Shown: positions 12,936 through 24,419 of the stretch, piece by piece | Numbering within the stretch: the first letter of the stretch is position 1 | Layout: each line of letters begins with the position of its first letter | From: Trifolium pratense | Taxonomy: Eukaryota; Streptophyta; Magnoliopsida; Fabales; Fabaceae | Direction: 5' to 3' | Assembly (NCBI RefSeq): GCF_020283565.1 | Contig: NC_060060.1 | Location: 38,502,001 to 38,566,000 of the forward strand | DNA: 64,000 nucleotides | Made by a program: the position numbers and the translations under genes | Notes under the pieces: model-generated | The model's database searches: none | What the model was told of the DNA's origin: nothing | Seen by the model: only the letters and a program-made list of their open reading frames with translations

Positions 12936-13350
12936 TACACATGAATTAAATATAGGCACGGTATCACCAAAGTATAAGGAACAGGCCAAGTTGGTAGCTA
13001 TTGTATACAAAGCTGGTGGGTCACATTTTTATTTAGGAAATTGGATTTTTCCACAACAGAACACAGCTGCATAGGGCCCATGCCCCTCAACTCTCAACAC
13101 TCACAGTCACAGACTCAGTGAGATTAATGGGAGTGAGGTACAGCTCTGTCCTTGCCTCTCTCACATTTATGTCGGTGCCATTTTGTTAAGGGATGCTTTG
13201 TTTTTCTTTCCTAAATAAAAAATCAAGCTATAAATTGTTATATGATCATATATCATGCTTAGCACTATTGGGTTTGCTGTGCGCGAATATAAATGATGGA
13301 TGACTCGATTAAAAATCTTATAGCAGACAGCCTAGATCATAGAGACAGAG

Positions 13351-13472
13351 ACTCTGATACTATCTTGCAATTGGCCTAACTCAACTTTACAAAACCGATT
13401 TGTAAATTGAGGATTGCCCTCACTTATAAACATATATTCAGGCCATCTCGCAACCGATGTGACTCTTTAACA
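13351..13472 (-). mobile_element. TRIM-type LTR with primer-binding-like site
   Basis: On the minus strand the sequence runs TGTTAAAGAGTCACATCGG to GCAAGATAGTATCAGAGT. The first is a typical short-LTR start (TGTT) and the last resembles the TGGTATCAGAGC primer-binding site complementary to initiator tRNA-Met. Internal words (AACCGATGTGACTC, CTTATAAACATATATTCAG, ACAAAACC) recur at 46668-46800 and, more weakly, at 19840-19943. Only one LTR and the adjoining site are recognisable. Confidence 0.6.
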
Positions 13473-13889
13473 CTGCTGACCTAAATTCTGAAACAATGTA
13501 GGACTTTTCTCATTCACCAACCATATTGTACACTTCATTTTATGCCCTTTACTTGTATTGTTTGAACTTTTCATCAGAGACATAAGTTTTTTATCATTTG
13601 CATTTATGGAAAAACTGTCGCACTTTTAACTTTCTGTGTTTCGTTATTACTTAGCTGTTATTGCTGCATTGAATAACCAATCTATACCTAACTCTAAAAC
13701 CTTATTATTTATTATTGCCATTTTCTCACTTGTGACTCACCTTTCATAATCAAAGTTTATTTTTTGTACTTTTCTTTCCTTCTAGTTTCCTACATATACT
13801 TGTTGTTTTCCATTCACACTCCTTCTCTTTTTGAACTCTTTCTTTTCTTACTTTTTAAGGTTGCCAGTTGCCACTTTCTTCTTTTAACA

Positions 13890-16800
13890 ATGAGCCAAAC
13901 AAACAAGAGCTTTTGGGACATGAAGCTACTATGTTTGTTTGGGATCATAGGCTTTGTGATTGTGAAAGGGATAGAAGGTTTAGAGAATGGTAATGTGACA
14001 GACATGCAATATGTCAGAGGAAGAGGTTTCAACTATAGACCTTTGATGGTTGGTCTTACTCTTATCAATGGAGCTGCTGCTAAAGGAGCTGGTAATCCTT
14101 AAATCTATGTTCCTCTATGCATTTTCATTAACTCATATACTATACTATGTTTTTGTTCCATAGTGTTTTGTTTCTAATTTGGTAAATAAATGTATGAAAT
14201 CATCAATAGTTGTTTGTCATGACATTGAGTTGAGAATCTTCTTTGCTTTGTGGAATAACCATGAAGTGATTATTAGTGTGTTTGGTTCTGCGGCGACAAA
14301 AATTGTATTTGAATGAACTGATTCAGTGAAATTGATTCTGGCTAAAATTGAGTTGAATGTAAAATCTATTTATTTTTTTGACACATTTCTTGCCTTTAGT
14401 TGAGATCTGGAGATATGATGATATGTAATGCAATCAAAATTTTATTGATTATTTAGCTGACATTATGCGATCTGGATTCTCTGCTGCGGGACTGCCTGCT
14501 GCAGTTCCTGCTGCATCATCCTGGCCATTGATTTAATCTAGGATCTGCTTCCCTATTGTTATAGATTAATTATGCTGCATGCAATAACTGCTACGATGAC
14601 AAGCCAAACAAATTAAGCGAATTAAGCGGTATTATTTATTGTTATGCTAACTCTGTATTATTATGCCCACCGTCAAAATGAGGATGTTGATTGCAAAAAG
14701 TACAGATGCTCAGAGTACAAATTCAGGATGTAATGAGTCAAGTGTTGTCATTAGTTTTTTTTTTGGGAGCTACTTTTATTAATAATTCAAATGTTCTCTT
14801 TCAATTTTTTAGGTGCTACTTTTTATTAGGTGATATGAATAGTTTAAAACAATGACTAAAGTAATGTGCTACTTTTATTATCAATGTCATAATTTTTTTA
14901 TTACTATGGTACCTAATTTCAACTACTATTAACAATGACCAATCTTTGTCAGAAAACTTATAGGCACATAATATGAGTTCTTCCTTTCCAACTGAATTTT
15001 CTTCTTATATGTCACAATTCATTGTTGGTTACCAATGTCAAAATTTTACAACCTAAAGACGGTTCTCTCTTTATTTATAAGCAAAAGTCAACAAATTTTT
15101 TTGTAGATTCTCAATATAATTGTAAGGTCATTTTAAGAATTATAAGAGAAATTTTCCATAAAATCAAGACAAAAAAGTAACTTCTTAACAAATCTGCAAT
15201 TTAGTATATTTGCTTATAAAAGAGGTCGGAAGGAGTATAACATAGTTTTTTTGGCTTTAATGCAGTTTTGATCCCCCTATTTTGAAAAAACTGAACTTTT
15301 GATCCCCCTATTTTAAAACTCAGCACTTTTGATCCCCCTATTTTAGTTTTTTGTTAGTTTTAGTCCCCCACCTCAATTTGGTCAAACTTTTGCTTATGTG
15401 TCATGCTCACTGATGACGTGACATTGTACATGTGGACAAACAATTTCCTTAGATAGTGTCCCGAGCCCCAATCTTTTGCTTCTTTGATTGCAGTGATGTA
15501 AACACGATCATCTTTAAGGAATCCCATTGCAAAACATGCATCTCTATAGGTCAAATATTGTGTGTCACCAATTTTTCTGACATCATCATAACAAGTTGTC
15601 CACATGTACAATGCCACGTCATCAGTGAGCATGACACATTATCAAAAGTTTGACCAAATTGAGGTGGGAGACTAAAACTAACAAAAAACTAAAATAGGGG
15701 GATCAAAAGTGCTGAGTTTTAAAATAGGAGGATCAAAAGTTCAGTTTTTTCAAAATAGGGGGATCAAAACTGCATTAAAGCCTAGTTTTTTTTATAGTCA
15801 ATTTGGATCAAAGTAACCTTGATAACAAGTGTGCATCAACACCTATTTACTAAGTCATCAATGAGATCATCATCCACGACCTGCTTTTTTTTAATCTCAA
15901 ACCAACTGAATAAATAATATTTAGATACCAATTAGTTATATATCAGCAATATTCAAAGATGAATCTTTAAATACTAAAGTTAAGCTAAGCGGTGGTGGGT
16001 ATAATACAGAGTTTTTTCATTTTGACGGTGGGCATAATAATACAGAGTTAATTAGCATAACAATAAATAATACCGCTTAATTCGCTTAATTTGTTTGGCT
16101 TGTCATCGTAGCAGTTATTGCATGCAGCATAATTAATCTATAACAATGGGGAAGCAGATCCTAGATTAAATCAATGGCCAGGATGATGCAGCAGGAACTG
16201 CAGCAGGCAGTCCCGCAGCTGAGGATCCAAGTTGGACATTATGTGTGGTATGGGCCCTTTCATTATTTAGAATCATTAATATCATGCAGTTCACAGCTGT
16301 AAAGACACAAAAGCTATCAGATAATTGCTCCATGTGATTGATTTCTATTCTATTTTCTAGTCTGTCTGGATGGATCTTTACCGGCTTACCACTTCCACCG
16401 CGGATACGGTTCAGGATCAAACAGTTGGCTAGTACATTTGGAGGTACGCCATCGATGACGAGACTATGAAATTTTAACTAAGTTCATCACATAAGACATG
16501 GCATTAGACATATGATAATTTAAAATAGATAACATTTCTTTTGGTTATAGGGAGGAGGCTGGTGTGGAACTGTCAGAAATTGCATTTATAGTAAGAAAAC
16601 GCGTCACGGTTCATCGTATTTTATGGAAAAACAAATACCATTTATTGGAATATTGAGCAACAAAGCTGAGGAAAATCCAGGTCATAAATCTTGGACTTAG
16701 CATCTTGTCAAAAAAAATAATCTTGGACTTAGCAACATTATTACTATTTTCCTAATTGAACACATAAAAATCTTGGACTTAGCAACAGCTTTCATTTTGG

Positions 16801-18783
16801 ATGATTATATCTGCAGATTTTTTCAATTGGAATAGAGTAAAAATTCGTTATTGTGATGGCGCATCATTTAGCGGAGACAGTCAAAATCAGGTAAAAAGGG
16901 GAATGCAGGTATTTTTGTTATATAACATAACATTAGGATAAAGTATCTTCCATTTATACACACACACACGAGAGATAATTACACATGAATGAAAGGTAGA
17001 CTGGCAACAAGCTGCGCCCGCTAAACCTTTCTGGATGGCAAAACCAATCCTCGGAAAAACTACATCCATAGACCTAGGAGGCACAACATTACCATGTATG
17101 ACCCTTTGAACTAATGATGTGAATTAATATTTGCTGCACAGAAAGCAGGGTTGTATTTCAGAGGGCAACGCATATGGCAAGCTGCTATGGAAGATTTAAT
17201 GTCGAAAGGGATGCGCTATGCCAAACAGGTTTGCCTCTAAAAAATTCTAAGGAAAATGATTTACTGCTTGAAATCTGTTTGATATATATTTTTTGTTCGT
17301 ATTTGTTTTTAGGCTCTTCTATCTGGATGTTCAGCAGGGGGATTATCAGCTATACTACATTGCGATGAATTTCGGCAATTGTTTCCTGGAACAACTAGAG
17401 TAAAGTGCTTTAGTGATGCTGGATTATTCCTTGACTCGTAAACATTAACCAATGAACTTTCAATTCTAATCTAATTTATTCACTGGATTTGATCATATCT
17501 CGGCTTTGATTTGATGACAAAATATTTGCCTGGAATTGCAGTATTGATGTATCTGGCCGTCGTAGTTTAAGGAATTTTTTTGGAAGTGTAGTCACCTTAC
17601 AGGTATTTTATAGCTGTAACAGTTGTACCTAACTTAACTCCTCTATTCTCTAATAATTACTGAACTAGAATGACGATAACCAACGTTAATATTATGATTC
17701 CAAATGAACTTATTGACTGATCAATATGTGTATCGCGGAGGAAATTTACTAGATGTATCTTTGCACTGTAGGGTGTGCAGAAGAGCCTTCCAAGGAGTTG
17801 TACCAATCACCTCAATCCAATTTTGGTAACTAAACGCTATTCCTGTCATTCAAGATTGTAAAATTATACAGCTAGTACTATTATTATACTAAAATTATAG
17901 TATGCTATGCAGAAATCTAATATAGTTTCTTTTTTGATATTCCATTTGCAGTGCTTTTTCCCTCAGCGTTTAATTGCCAATATTAGGACACCGCTATTTC
18001 TTCTAAATGCAGCTTATGATACTTGGCAGGTAAATTCCTTCCACGTTACAGTTGGTTCGATTTTAAAATAACTATTAAGCAAATTATAGATGAAAGTTGT
18101 TCGATTTTTATTTCTGTTTGAAGATGATCGATCACCTTTTCGGTTAATTATGGCCAATATTTAGTTTGGGAGAAAGGTTTCACCTCATCAGCCAGTTCCT
18201 TAATTACTTGTGATTGCTTCCATTTTATTTGCAGATTCAAGCCAGTCTAGCGCCACCATCTGCTGACTATCGTTGGAATTGGTATGAATGCAGAAAAAAT
18301 TATGCACGTTGCAGTTCACCACAGATACAATATCTGCAAGGTTTTCGAAATCGGATGCTTAGAGTTACAAGACGCTTCTCAAAGTCGCGCCAAAATGGAT
18401 TATTCATTAATTCATGTTTCGCTCACTGTCAATCTGAAAGACAGGATACGTGGTTTGGCCGTGGTTCTCCTCATATTGGAAATAAAGTAAGTCTATCTCA
18501 TTATGTCGCTTTTATATATAAAATTTCGTGGAACACATAACACTAGAGCTCGTTTTTTATATGCTTTACAACGCCAAGACTTTAGCAAACAACTTTTGTA
18601 TTCTATTCTAACTGTTTTGCATATTATATAATATGCTTCTAACAGTAATGGATGTGTGTCTTAAAATGCAAGCAGGGTATTGCAGATTCTGTTGGGAACT
18701 GGTTTTTTGACCGACTTGGTGTCCAAGCTATTGGGTGTGCTTACCCTTGTGACAAAACCTGCCATAATTTGGTTTTCAACTAA
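13890..18783 (+). CDS. PAE: Pectin acetylesterase (carbohydrate esterase family 13)
   Basis: Eleven exons close in phase: 13890-14091, 16361-16443, 16551-16680, 16817-16890, 17142-17228, 17313-17437, 17542-17602, 17772-17825, 17952-18029, 18235-18486 and 18676-18783. The product has 417 residues. The N-terminus has a hydrophobic stretch (about 12-28) fitting a secretion signal or anchor, then [11 protein letters not shown], the block HLEGGGWCGT and [11 protein letters not shown]. The nucleophile Ser199 lies in GCSAG, Asp295 in AAYDTW and His362 in SCFAHCQ, so the Ser-Asp-His triad of the plant PAE/Notum family is complete. Family members remove acetyl groups from cell-wall pectin in the apoplast. 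The first intron is 2,269 bp, far longer than the others, and is full of inverted repeats (see separate entries). The start at 13890 is the first ATG in frame; one at 13920 is also possible. Confidence 0.93.
14273..14370 (+). repeat. Partial copy of a GTGTTTGGTT repeat in PAE intron 1
   Basis: GTGTGTTTGGTTCTGCGGCG followed by AAAATTG and TGATTCTGGCT resembles the start of the element at 33470-33680, which has GTGTGTTTGGTTTTGTGGTG and TGATTTTGGCT. No right end was found here, so it is probably truncated. Confidence 0.45.
14461..14680 (+). repeat. Left arm of a large inverted repeat in PAE intron 1
   Basis: This 220-bp arm is nearly identical in its inner 198 bp (14483-14680) to the reverse complement of 16018-16219. 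Read rightwards it is open and ends [19 protein letters not shown] before a TAA, then about 150 bp of AT-rich, 3'-untranslated-like sequence. Just before it is a TTATTTAG that could serve as an acceptor. It looks like the end of a gene copied into the intron; the parent gene was not recognised. Confidence 0.85.
15056..15238. mobile_element. Short Stowaway-like MITE in PAE intron 1
   Basis: The left end has GGTTCTCTCTTTATTTATAAGC and the right end GCTTATAAAAGAGGTCGGAAGGAGTA; these are inverse copies with mismatches over about 24 bp. The right terminus GAAGGAGTA resembles the common plant CTCCCTCC-type MITE end. The left terminus has decayed, so no target duplication could be assigned. Confidence 0.5.
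15253..15782. mobile_element. Foldback element nested in PAE intron 1 with 10-bp duplication
   Basis: It begins GGCTTTAATGCAGTTTTGAT and ends with the inverse ATCAAAACTGCATTAAAGCC. The arms are inverse copies over about 185 bp (15253-15440 and 15597-15782), including several GATCCCCCTATTTT units, around a loop of about 155 bp. Perfect TAGTTTTTTT direct repeats flank it (15243-15252 and 15783-15792), which supports insertion as one unit. It lies between the arms of the larger inverted repeat. Open frames in the loop look like chance. Confidence 0.88.
16018..16243 (-). repeat. Right arm of the large inverted repeat in PAE intron 1
   Basis: The reverse complement matches 14461-14680. On the minus strand it reads [21 protein letters not shown] and ends PLI at the same TAA stop as the left arm. 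It differs from the left arm by an extra TTAA and a few substitutions, mostly beyond the shared 198 bp. Next to it (15990-16015) is a second partial copy of its GGTGGG(C/T)ATAATACAGAG word. It ends 118 bp before PAE exon 2. Confidence 0.85.
16687..16787 (+). repeat. Triplicated target with micro-insertions in PAE intron 3
   Basis: AATCTTGGACTTAGCA occurs at 16687-16702, 16719-16734 and 16769-16784. Between the first two lies only TCTTGTCAAAAAAAAT (16 nt), which looks like the tail of a retroposon with its target duplication. Between the second and third, where the repeat extends to 19 bp, lie 31 nt of AT-rich DNA. All are inside the intron 16681-16816. Confidence 0.75.
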
Positions 18784-19839
18784 ATTTATCATTCTTTTCA
18801 ATACTTTTCTTCTGCTATTGCATTACAAACACGTCTTTCCGATCTCCAGAAAGAAAGAAAAAAGAAAAAAAGCAAGTCATTGTATTGTCATAAATTAATC
18901 ATAGTATTCATTCATGTAAAACATAAAGCATTTCTTGAATATGCTGCTTATTCAGTTTTGATTGAATATAATTTTTGCAAGTAGATTCTGGTTCCAATCT
19001 ATGGAACTTCCAAATATCATAGTACTCCAAATGTCTATCTCTTTACACATTATATATATATACTGTACTTTATATTTCTTCGAATTCAATCGTCGAAATT
19101 CATTTTTCAGGAGGTGTTCAATACCTGGATCAATTTTCTTCGTTGTAATTTAGCGTATCTTTTTCCTCGACTTCAATAAACTAATAATGTTTGTATAAAC
19201 ACAAGAATGTCATATCCTGATATACAAACCAATTGGGATACCATTGCCATCACAAGCATTAGGGATGTTCCACCTTAGGGAGGTGTGGTAATGACTAATG
19301 AGGGTGAGTTGTTGAATTATGGAAGTGTGTAGCGTAAAGGGCCGCTTATTTGTCCCGGTACATGAATATTTCCAATTAAGATGCAGCATGCGTCATTCGC
19401 AGAATCTTCGTGAAGCCGTACTTCGCGAGATTTAGCATTTCCCTTTATAAATTAGAGTTGCACCAGCGATATATTTAGAGGGTGAATTCGATTGAGAATT
19501 TTTAAAGGATTTAAAAAAAAAACTTTTTAAAAATAAAAAAATCATGTGTTAAGATATATGAGTTAATTTTACTTGTATTTCATTCAAGAGGGAGTACTAG
19601 GGTTGGTATGATGATGAGGGCAGTTCGGGACCGCGAGGAATAACAATAGATTGGACATTACATATCCATCAAATCTTAAGGCGTCAAAAATATGCGTCAT
19701 TTTCTTATATATCAACGATGAATTCCTTCGTAGTCAATGTGGATCTCTCATCTCATCCTATACTTGATTGAACACTAGGATGACAAGATTCCACCTTCAC
19801 TCATCCACCAAGCCAAACTACTAAGTTGATAACTCTTAG
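18784..19839. other. Intergenic DNA after the PAE gene
   Basis: The 3' flank of PAE and then a patch around 19200-19460 that is less AT-rich than its surroundings but has no recognisable reading frame. A stretch at about 19640-19760 resembles 19990-20065 in the same orientation (CATCAAATCTTAAG/ CATAATCTTAAAATG, ATGCGTCAT/ATGAGTCAT), so the two may be ends of an old retroelement around the LTR-like piece at 19840. No gene is seen. Confidence 0.4.
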
Positions 19840-19943
19840 AATTGAGTATTGGGTTTAACTCTTACAAAATCAGCTTGTAGGATGAGGATTGTCTCTACTT
19901 TATAAACAGGTCATATCGCAAGCGATGTGGGACTTTTTTAACA
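19840..19943 (-). mobile_element. Decayed TRIM-type LTR fragment
   Basis: On the minus strand it starts TGTTAAAAAAGTCCCACATCG, a typical short-LTR start. The words ACAAAATCAGCTTGTAGGATGAGGATTG and ATAAACAGGTCAT match the copy at 13351-13472 in order. The primer-binding region is not preserved. Confidence 0.5.
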
Positions 19944-22446
19944 ATAACACTTTGTTGGGAGCAAAAATAGGCTAATATTTCAGGGCCAACAATAGGTTGG
20001 AACACATCATCTCCACTCATAATCTTAAAATGAATATATGAGTCATCTCTTCTACATATACCTCGAGGGAATTAGTCTCTGCAATTGCGCGCGAGCATAC
20101 CTTCAATTTTAAAAAAAAAAATCTAAGGATTATTTTAGTCGGTATCCAATTTTATTTTAATTTTTACCAAAGTTGGTATCCAAATTTGTGTTCACAACAA
20201 TTTGTTCTTATCTATAATTCATTAACCATTTTAGTCTTAGATATAATAGTTCTGACATTTATGATTTTTTTACTCCATTCATTCTCTTCATTGAAAATAA
20301 TCTTGTTTGAAGTTTTGTCGAATACTTCCTTCGTGATATAATGTATCAGAACTTTATTATAGTCCAAATACATTAATTATACAATAAACTTAAAAATATG
20401 AAATTTGTTTATAAAATATTTACGGAAGGATTACTAAATATTAATTAGTTCTTCAAATCATGAGTCTTTTTTTTCTTTCTACTATAAACTCAACAAGGTG
20501 CTTCTTTAACTAAAATTTTATATGCTTTCTGCTTATAAACAATCTTCAAATATAAATATACGTAATAAAGTGTTGCAACGTGATGGTGAGGATTACAGTC
20601 CAAATCAGCAGCTGGTTTTGAAATCTTTGTCGACCAAATAAAGTGTTGACATGTCTATCTCCATAAAAGCACTCCATCCATGTTTTGTACGCACGAAAAA
20701 CAATATCCCAAAATTAATTGAAACAACACTTTGGCAGAGACAAGTTAACATGGGTGTAATCAAATGCTTAATTTCCATAAGACACGTACAATTAAGGAAA
20801 CAACACATAGTAAGCTTAATATTTGAGCCAAAGGAAGGAATGTTTGTAGTATTTGCTTAAGACTCACTTCCAATAAGATGTGTAGTAAAATAAAATGCAC
20901 AAAAGGAGAGAAAGATTTGAACAAGTGACCTTTATTGGGTTTCATAAAATCCAAACGTGGAAACCAACTAGGTGTGGAAATAAGTCATTGTAGGTCACTT
21001 AGGGGTACATTTTAATTAGATGTTAATTTGATGTTAATTAGGTTGATCTTTAGGGCCAACACAAAGGTGAAATTATTGGGGCTCAATGCACGAGGCCCAC
21101 TTCTTCCTTTGACATGCCCACCTCTTATTCCTTTATAATGTCTTCTTGTATGTGACTTTTTGAAAGAAAAGAGAGAACAATGGAAGAAATAAAATCCACA
21201 ACCCCTACCTCTAAATATGATGATACTTTCTCCTTTACTACATTATGGAACTTTAAAAAGTTGTAATATTATTTAGTAATAATTATCACATTTGGAAAAT
21301 TTTGAAAAGAAAAAAAAAATTCTAAAAAGATTGTTGTTTTCAATTTTTAATGTAGTTTTAATTTTTATTTTTCAATGGTATGATCTAATCAATATATTAG
21401 GAAAATGTTAACCAGTATCCTTATGGTACATGTTAAGCAAGCAATAATATAAATATTATTTGAAATTGTGCATTTAACTATTTAAACATTAATTTTTTTT
21501 CTAATATTAAATGCAAATTTTCTATATTTAGAACCTTAATATGGCCTTTAGAGCACATAACCCTTTTTAATATTATGTGCATCACCTCTTTTATTTTATG
21601 AGATTTATGTGCATCACTTTCAACTTATTATTTCCCATTTTATGTTTATGATGATAAAAATACAGGAATAGCTAAAAGGCTAATTTAGTGAAATTACAAT
21701 TCTCTTTCTTTGATCGATCATTTTTTTAATATGTGTGAAATAATCAAATGTGACAATTATTGTGTGTCGGATGAAATAATAAGTATTTATTTTCCATTTT
21801 TATCATTTGAGTGGGAGAATTAATTTATATTTTTGTCATGGTATTTTTTGTTTATAGGAAAAAAATGTAAAATATATAGTTAGGAAAAATTTAATAAAAA
21901 AATAATTAGTGCATTTAAAAGTTTGAAACAAATTAAAACAATATGGAGAAAGATTTGAATAAGATTTTACTATGCTTAAGCTACACACAAAGTGCAATGT
22001 GACAAATAGATGATGAAATAAAATATAACATATAACCTTAAAGAAAAGGGAGGATGTCCAACTAAAGCAACATTGGGGGAACAATCTTTTCTTCTACCCT
22101 TGTTTTTAACAAACCGAATCTTAGATCTCTCTTTCTCCCTTTTCTTGAGGAATAATTCTGCTCCCTGAAGCTTCTAATTCCCACCCTCTTCTGCCTGTTT
22201 CATTTCATTTTCTATTATACTAATAATACATATAAGTCCTTATAAAAAATATTCCATATTCATGTAATACAACCTAACATAACAGAAATCACCAAGAAAG
22301 TTAGGCACTGGACACATGGGTACAAATTTAAAACCATATCGGTACAAATTTCATCTGCATGCCAACATATGGGTTTGTGAGAATAATTTTAGATGCTATT
22401 GGCGCATGCTGCCTATGCCATTTCAAAAAAATAGAAATTACAGGCT
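19944..22446. other. AT-rich intergenic DNA
   Basis: No gene, RNA or intact transposon was recognised. Open frames near 20605-20954 overlap on both strands and have no protein-like features. The region contains many T- and A-runs. Confidence 0.4.
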
Positions 22447-22560
22447 CTATTCGGTTGGGAGGAGAGAACTCGTCTTGTGTGCCTCACATGTTCCCCGACA
22501 TAGATTAGTTATCACTAACGGCGGTAAAAATGTCGTACCAATGTCATGTGGTAACCCAAA
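22447..22560 (+). mobile_element. 5'-truncated copy of a common SINE
   Basis: It carries the family's 3' half: TTCGGTTGGGAGGAGAGAACTC, CACATGTTCCCCGACA, GATTAGTTATC and AACGGCGGTAAAAATGTCG. The same order is found at 26405-26645, 46986-47165 and 47885-48000 and, inverted, at 23425-23585. No 5' promoter boxes are preserved. Confidence 0.6.
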
Positions 22561-23424
22561 AGAAATTATAGACTCCAACAACTCAATTAACACATTATAA
22601 TGTGTGTAGTGTGTTTGTGTAGGGCGAGCTTGAAAAAATCATGGTACGTAATAATATTTTTTTTTTAATTTAAATTTATAATAGAGTCAATGAAAGATCA
22701 AACCTAAAATCTTAGGTATACTACATAGATCTAATGATAATAATATTATTCTGTTAAAATATATGCGACTTGTATATAACCATAAAATTTAAACATGTGT
22801 AAAATCAGTTCTAACTTCTAAGAACCGACTCATTCAAAAGATTAAATTAAATAAACCCTAAACAACACATATATGTATATATTTAGATTTAGATTTAGAT
22901 TTAAATGAAACTAGAAGAGTGTTTTGATGCTCACAGTTTTGATCAAACATCATAGTCAGAATTTCCATTGCGAGCACATATGCTTAAGTAGATGCACAAT
23001 GTATGTTTGTTTAATTATATATAATTGATTAATAAAGAGAAAGAGAGTTTCAAAGTTGTGTCCTCACTTTAGAGATAAAGAGTTTGTTTAGTTAAATTTA
23101 GAAAAGGTGGTAAAAAGAATCAAATATACCAAAACTTTCCTAAATAAGATGGTAAACTATTTCTCATTTCAAGCTTCAAACCGTGGGTACAATAATTTGG
23201 GGTTCCCCTTAACTAAACTTTCACTTCACTTTCTTTTCCTTTTTTTTTTCCCCTCATCATGCCTGCCAGCTTATATAGCTTTTGTGTGTAAATAAATCTC
23301 ACTTTTTATTAACAAAGCTCATCAAGTTCATGCATACATGTAAAAACAAAAAAAACAAAAAAAAAAGTTTATCATCATATAAATATGAGTTTGAAGTTTC
23401 TGTTGTTTATCGTTAGTGACATCC
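22561..23424. other. AT-rich intergenic DNA
   Basis: Nothing recognisable beyond a short TTTAGA tandem run near 22884-22902 and poly(T) tracts. No gene is supported. Confidence 0.4.
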
Positions 23425-23585
23425 AATTTCCCTCAGAGAATTTGTACGGGGCACACAATGTGAGCTATCTCTCTTTCAACCGAATTATTTTCATACGCAT
23501 GAGTTATGAATCAAACATCTGACTATCTGCTTAAAAAGGTCATGACCCTTACCACTTGGACTTAGTTGCTGATACTTACATGTAA
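23425..23585 (-). mobile_element. SINE copy, minus strand
   Basis: The reverse complement has an A-box-like AAGTCCAAGTGGTAAGG, then a B-box-like GTTTGATTC, ATGCGTATGAAAATAATTCGG and TGTGTGCCCCGTACAA. This is the order seen in the plus-strand copies at 26405 and 46986. The 3' end is decayed, and no target duplication was identified. Confidence 0.55.
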
Positions 23586-24003
23586 ATGTACTGGTTCAAA
23601 ATTGAACATTTCACAATTTGTGATGCTCTTTATAGAATTTTTTATATTCTATTTCAATAATAATAATAATAACAATAACAATGATACCATTTTAATAAAA
23701 AAATTATATTATCTTAAATATCTTTGATTTATGTATGTGTACTTTGTTACGGATTATTAAAATATATATTTTTTGTACAAATTATTATTAAAATATCTTA
23801 ATATTAAAAAAAAATGAAATTAAAGTTATGCTGTATTTGTCTACTAGCTAGAATGAAAGTCACTTAAAAAAAATAGTTTTAATGAACCTACTCAAAATAG
23901 ATTCTCATCATTTGAAGAAAAAAAATCATAACAAAAAGATTAAATCTTCAAAAAAAAATTATTTTATTTTAAATAAATTGTATCTAACATATATACTCTT
24001 ATT

Positions 24004-24245
24004 TTTTTTTTTTTTTAAGAAACAAAAATGGGATATATTAAAACCAACAAATTAACAACGCTTAACCTAGCACAAAGTGTGCCAGAAGGGACTGCAAAAG
24101 ATTACAAATAGTAGCAATACATTGAACAAATGCTTAGTCGATGCCAATACAAACAAAAGCACTCGACCACCACCCGTGAGTGTATACACCAAGATTAATA
24201 TGATAGGCCTTCAACCACCAGAATGAATAAAATTTAACCTTGTCT
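24004..24245 (-). mobile_element. 5'-truncated LINE or SINE with perfect 15-bp target duplication
   Basis: A 242-bp segment starting with a T-run (poly(A) of a minus-strand retroposon) is flanked by ATATATACTCTTATT at 23989-24003 and again at 24246-24260. The T-run next to the left repeat and the perfect duplication show target-primed insertion in minus orientation. From memory the body resembles 3' ends of legume LINEs; no reverse transcriptase remains. The perfect repeat suggests a fairly recent event. Confidence 0.82.
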
Positions 24246-24369
24246 ATATATACTCTTATTCTTTTATTGCTTAAATTTAAACATACATATCCAAAAAATG
24301 TTAGCATAGTAAACTTTTGTTGGATATAATAAACCCAAGATAATCACATGGAAAATTTGTCGGATTAAT

Positions 24370-24419
24370 TAACTTTTAAGAATTGCTTTCCAAAAAATAA
24401 AAAATAACTTTTAAGAATT
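24370..24419 (+). repeat. Micro-insertion with 15-bp direct repeat
   Basis: TAACTTTTAAGAATT at 24370-24384 recurs at 24405-24419. The 20 nt between are GCTTTCCAAAAAATAAAAAA, an A-rich tail preceded by a few bases. It fits a nearly complete 5' truncation of a retroposon. Confidence 0.65.

Noticed and set aside
12730..13010. Open frames of poly-Leu, poly-Tyr and poly-Ile on the minus strand
   Set aside because: They are the three readings of the TAA microsatellite, not proteins.
16166..16420. 84-codon minus-strand frame in PAE intron 1 and exon 2
   Set aside because: Its N-terminal part is the antisense of PAE exon 2 and the intron; only its C-terminal piece is meaningful, as part of the inverted repeat arm.
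20605..20954. Overlapping open frames on both strands
   Set aside because: Short, featureless and overlapping; nothing supports either strand.
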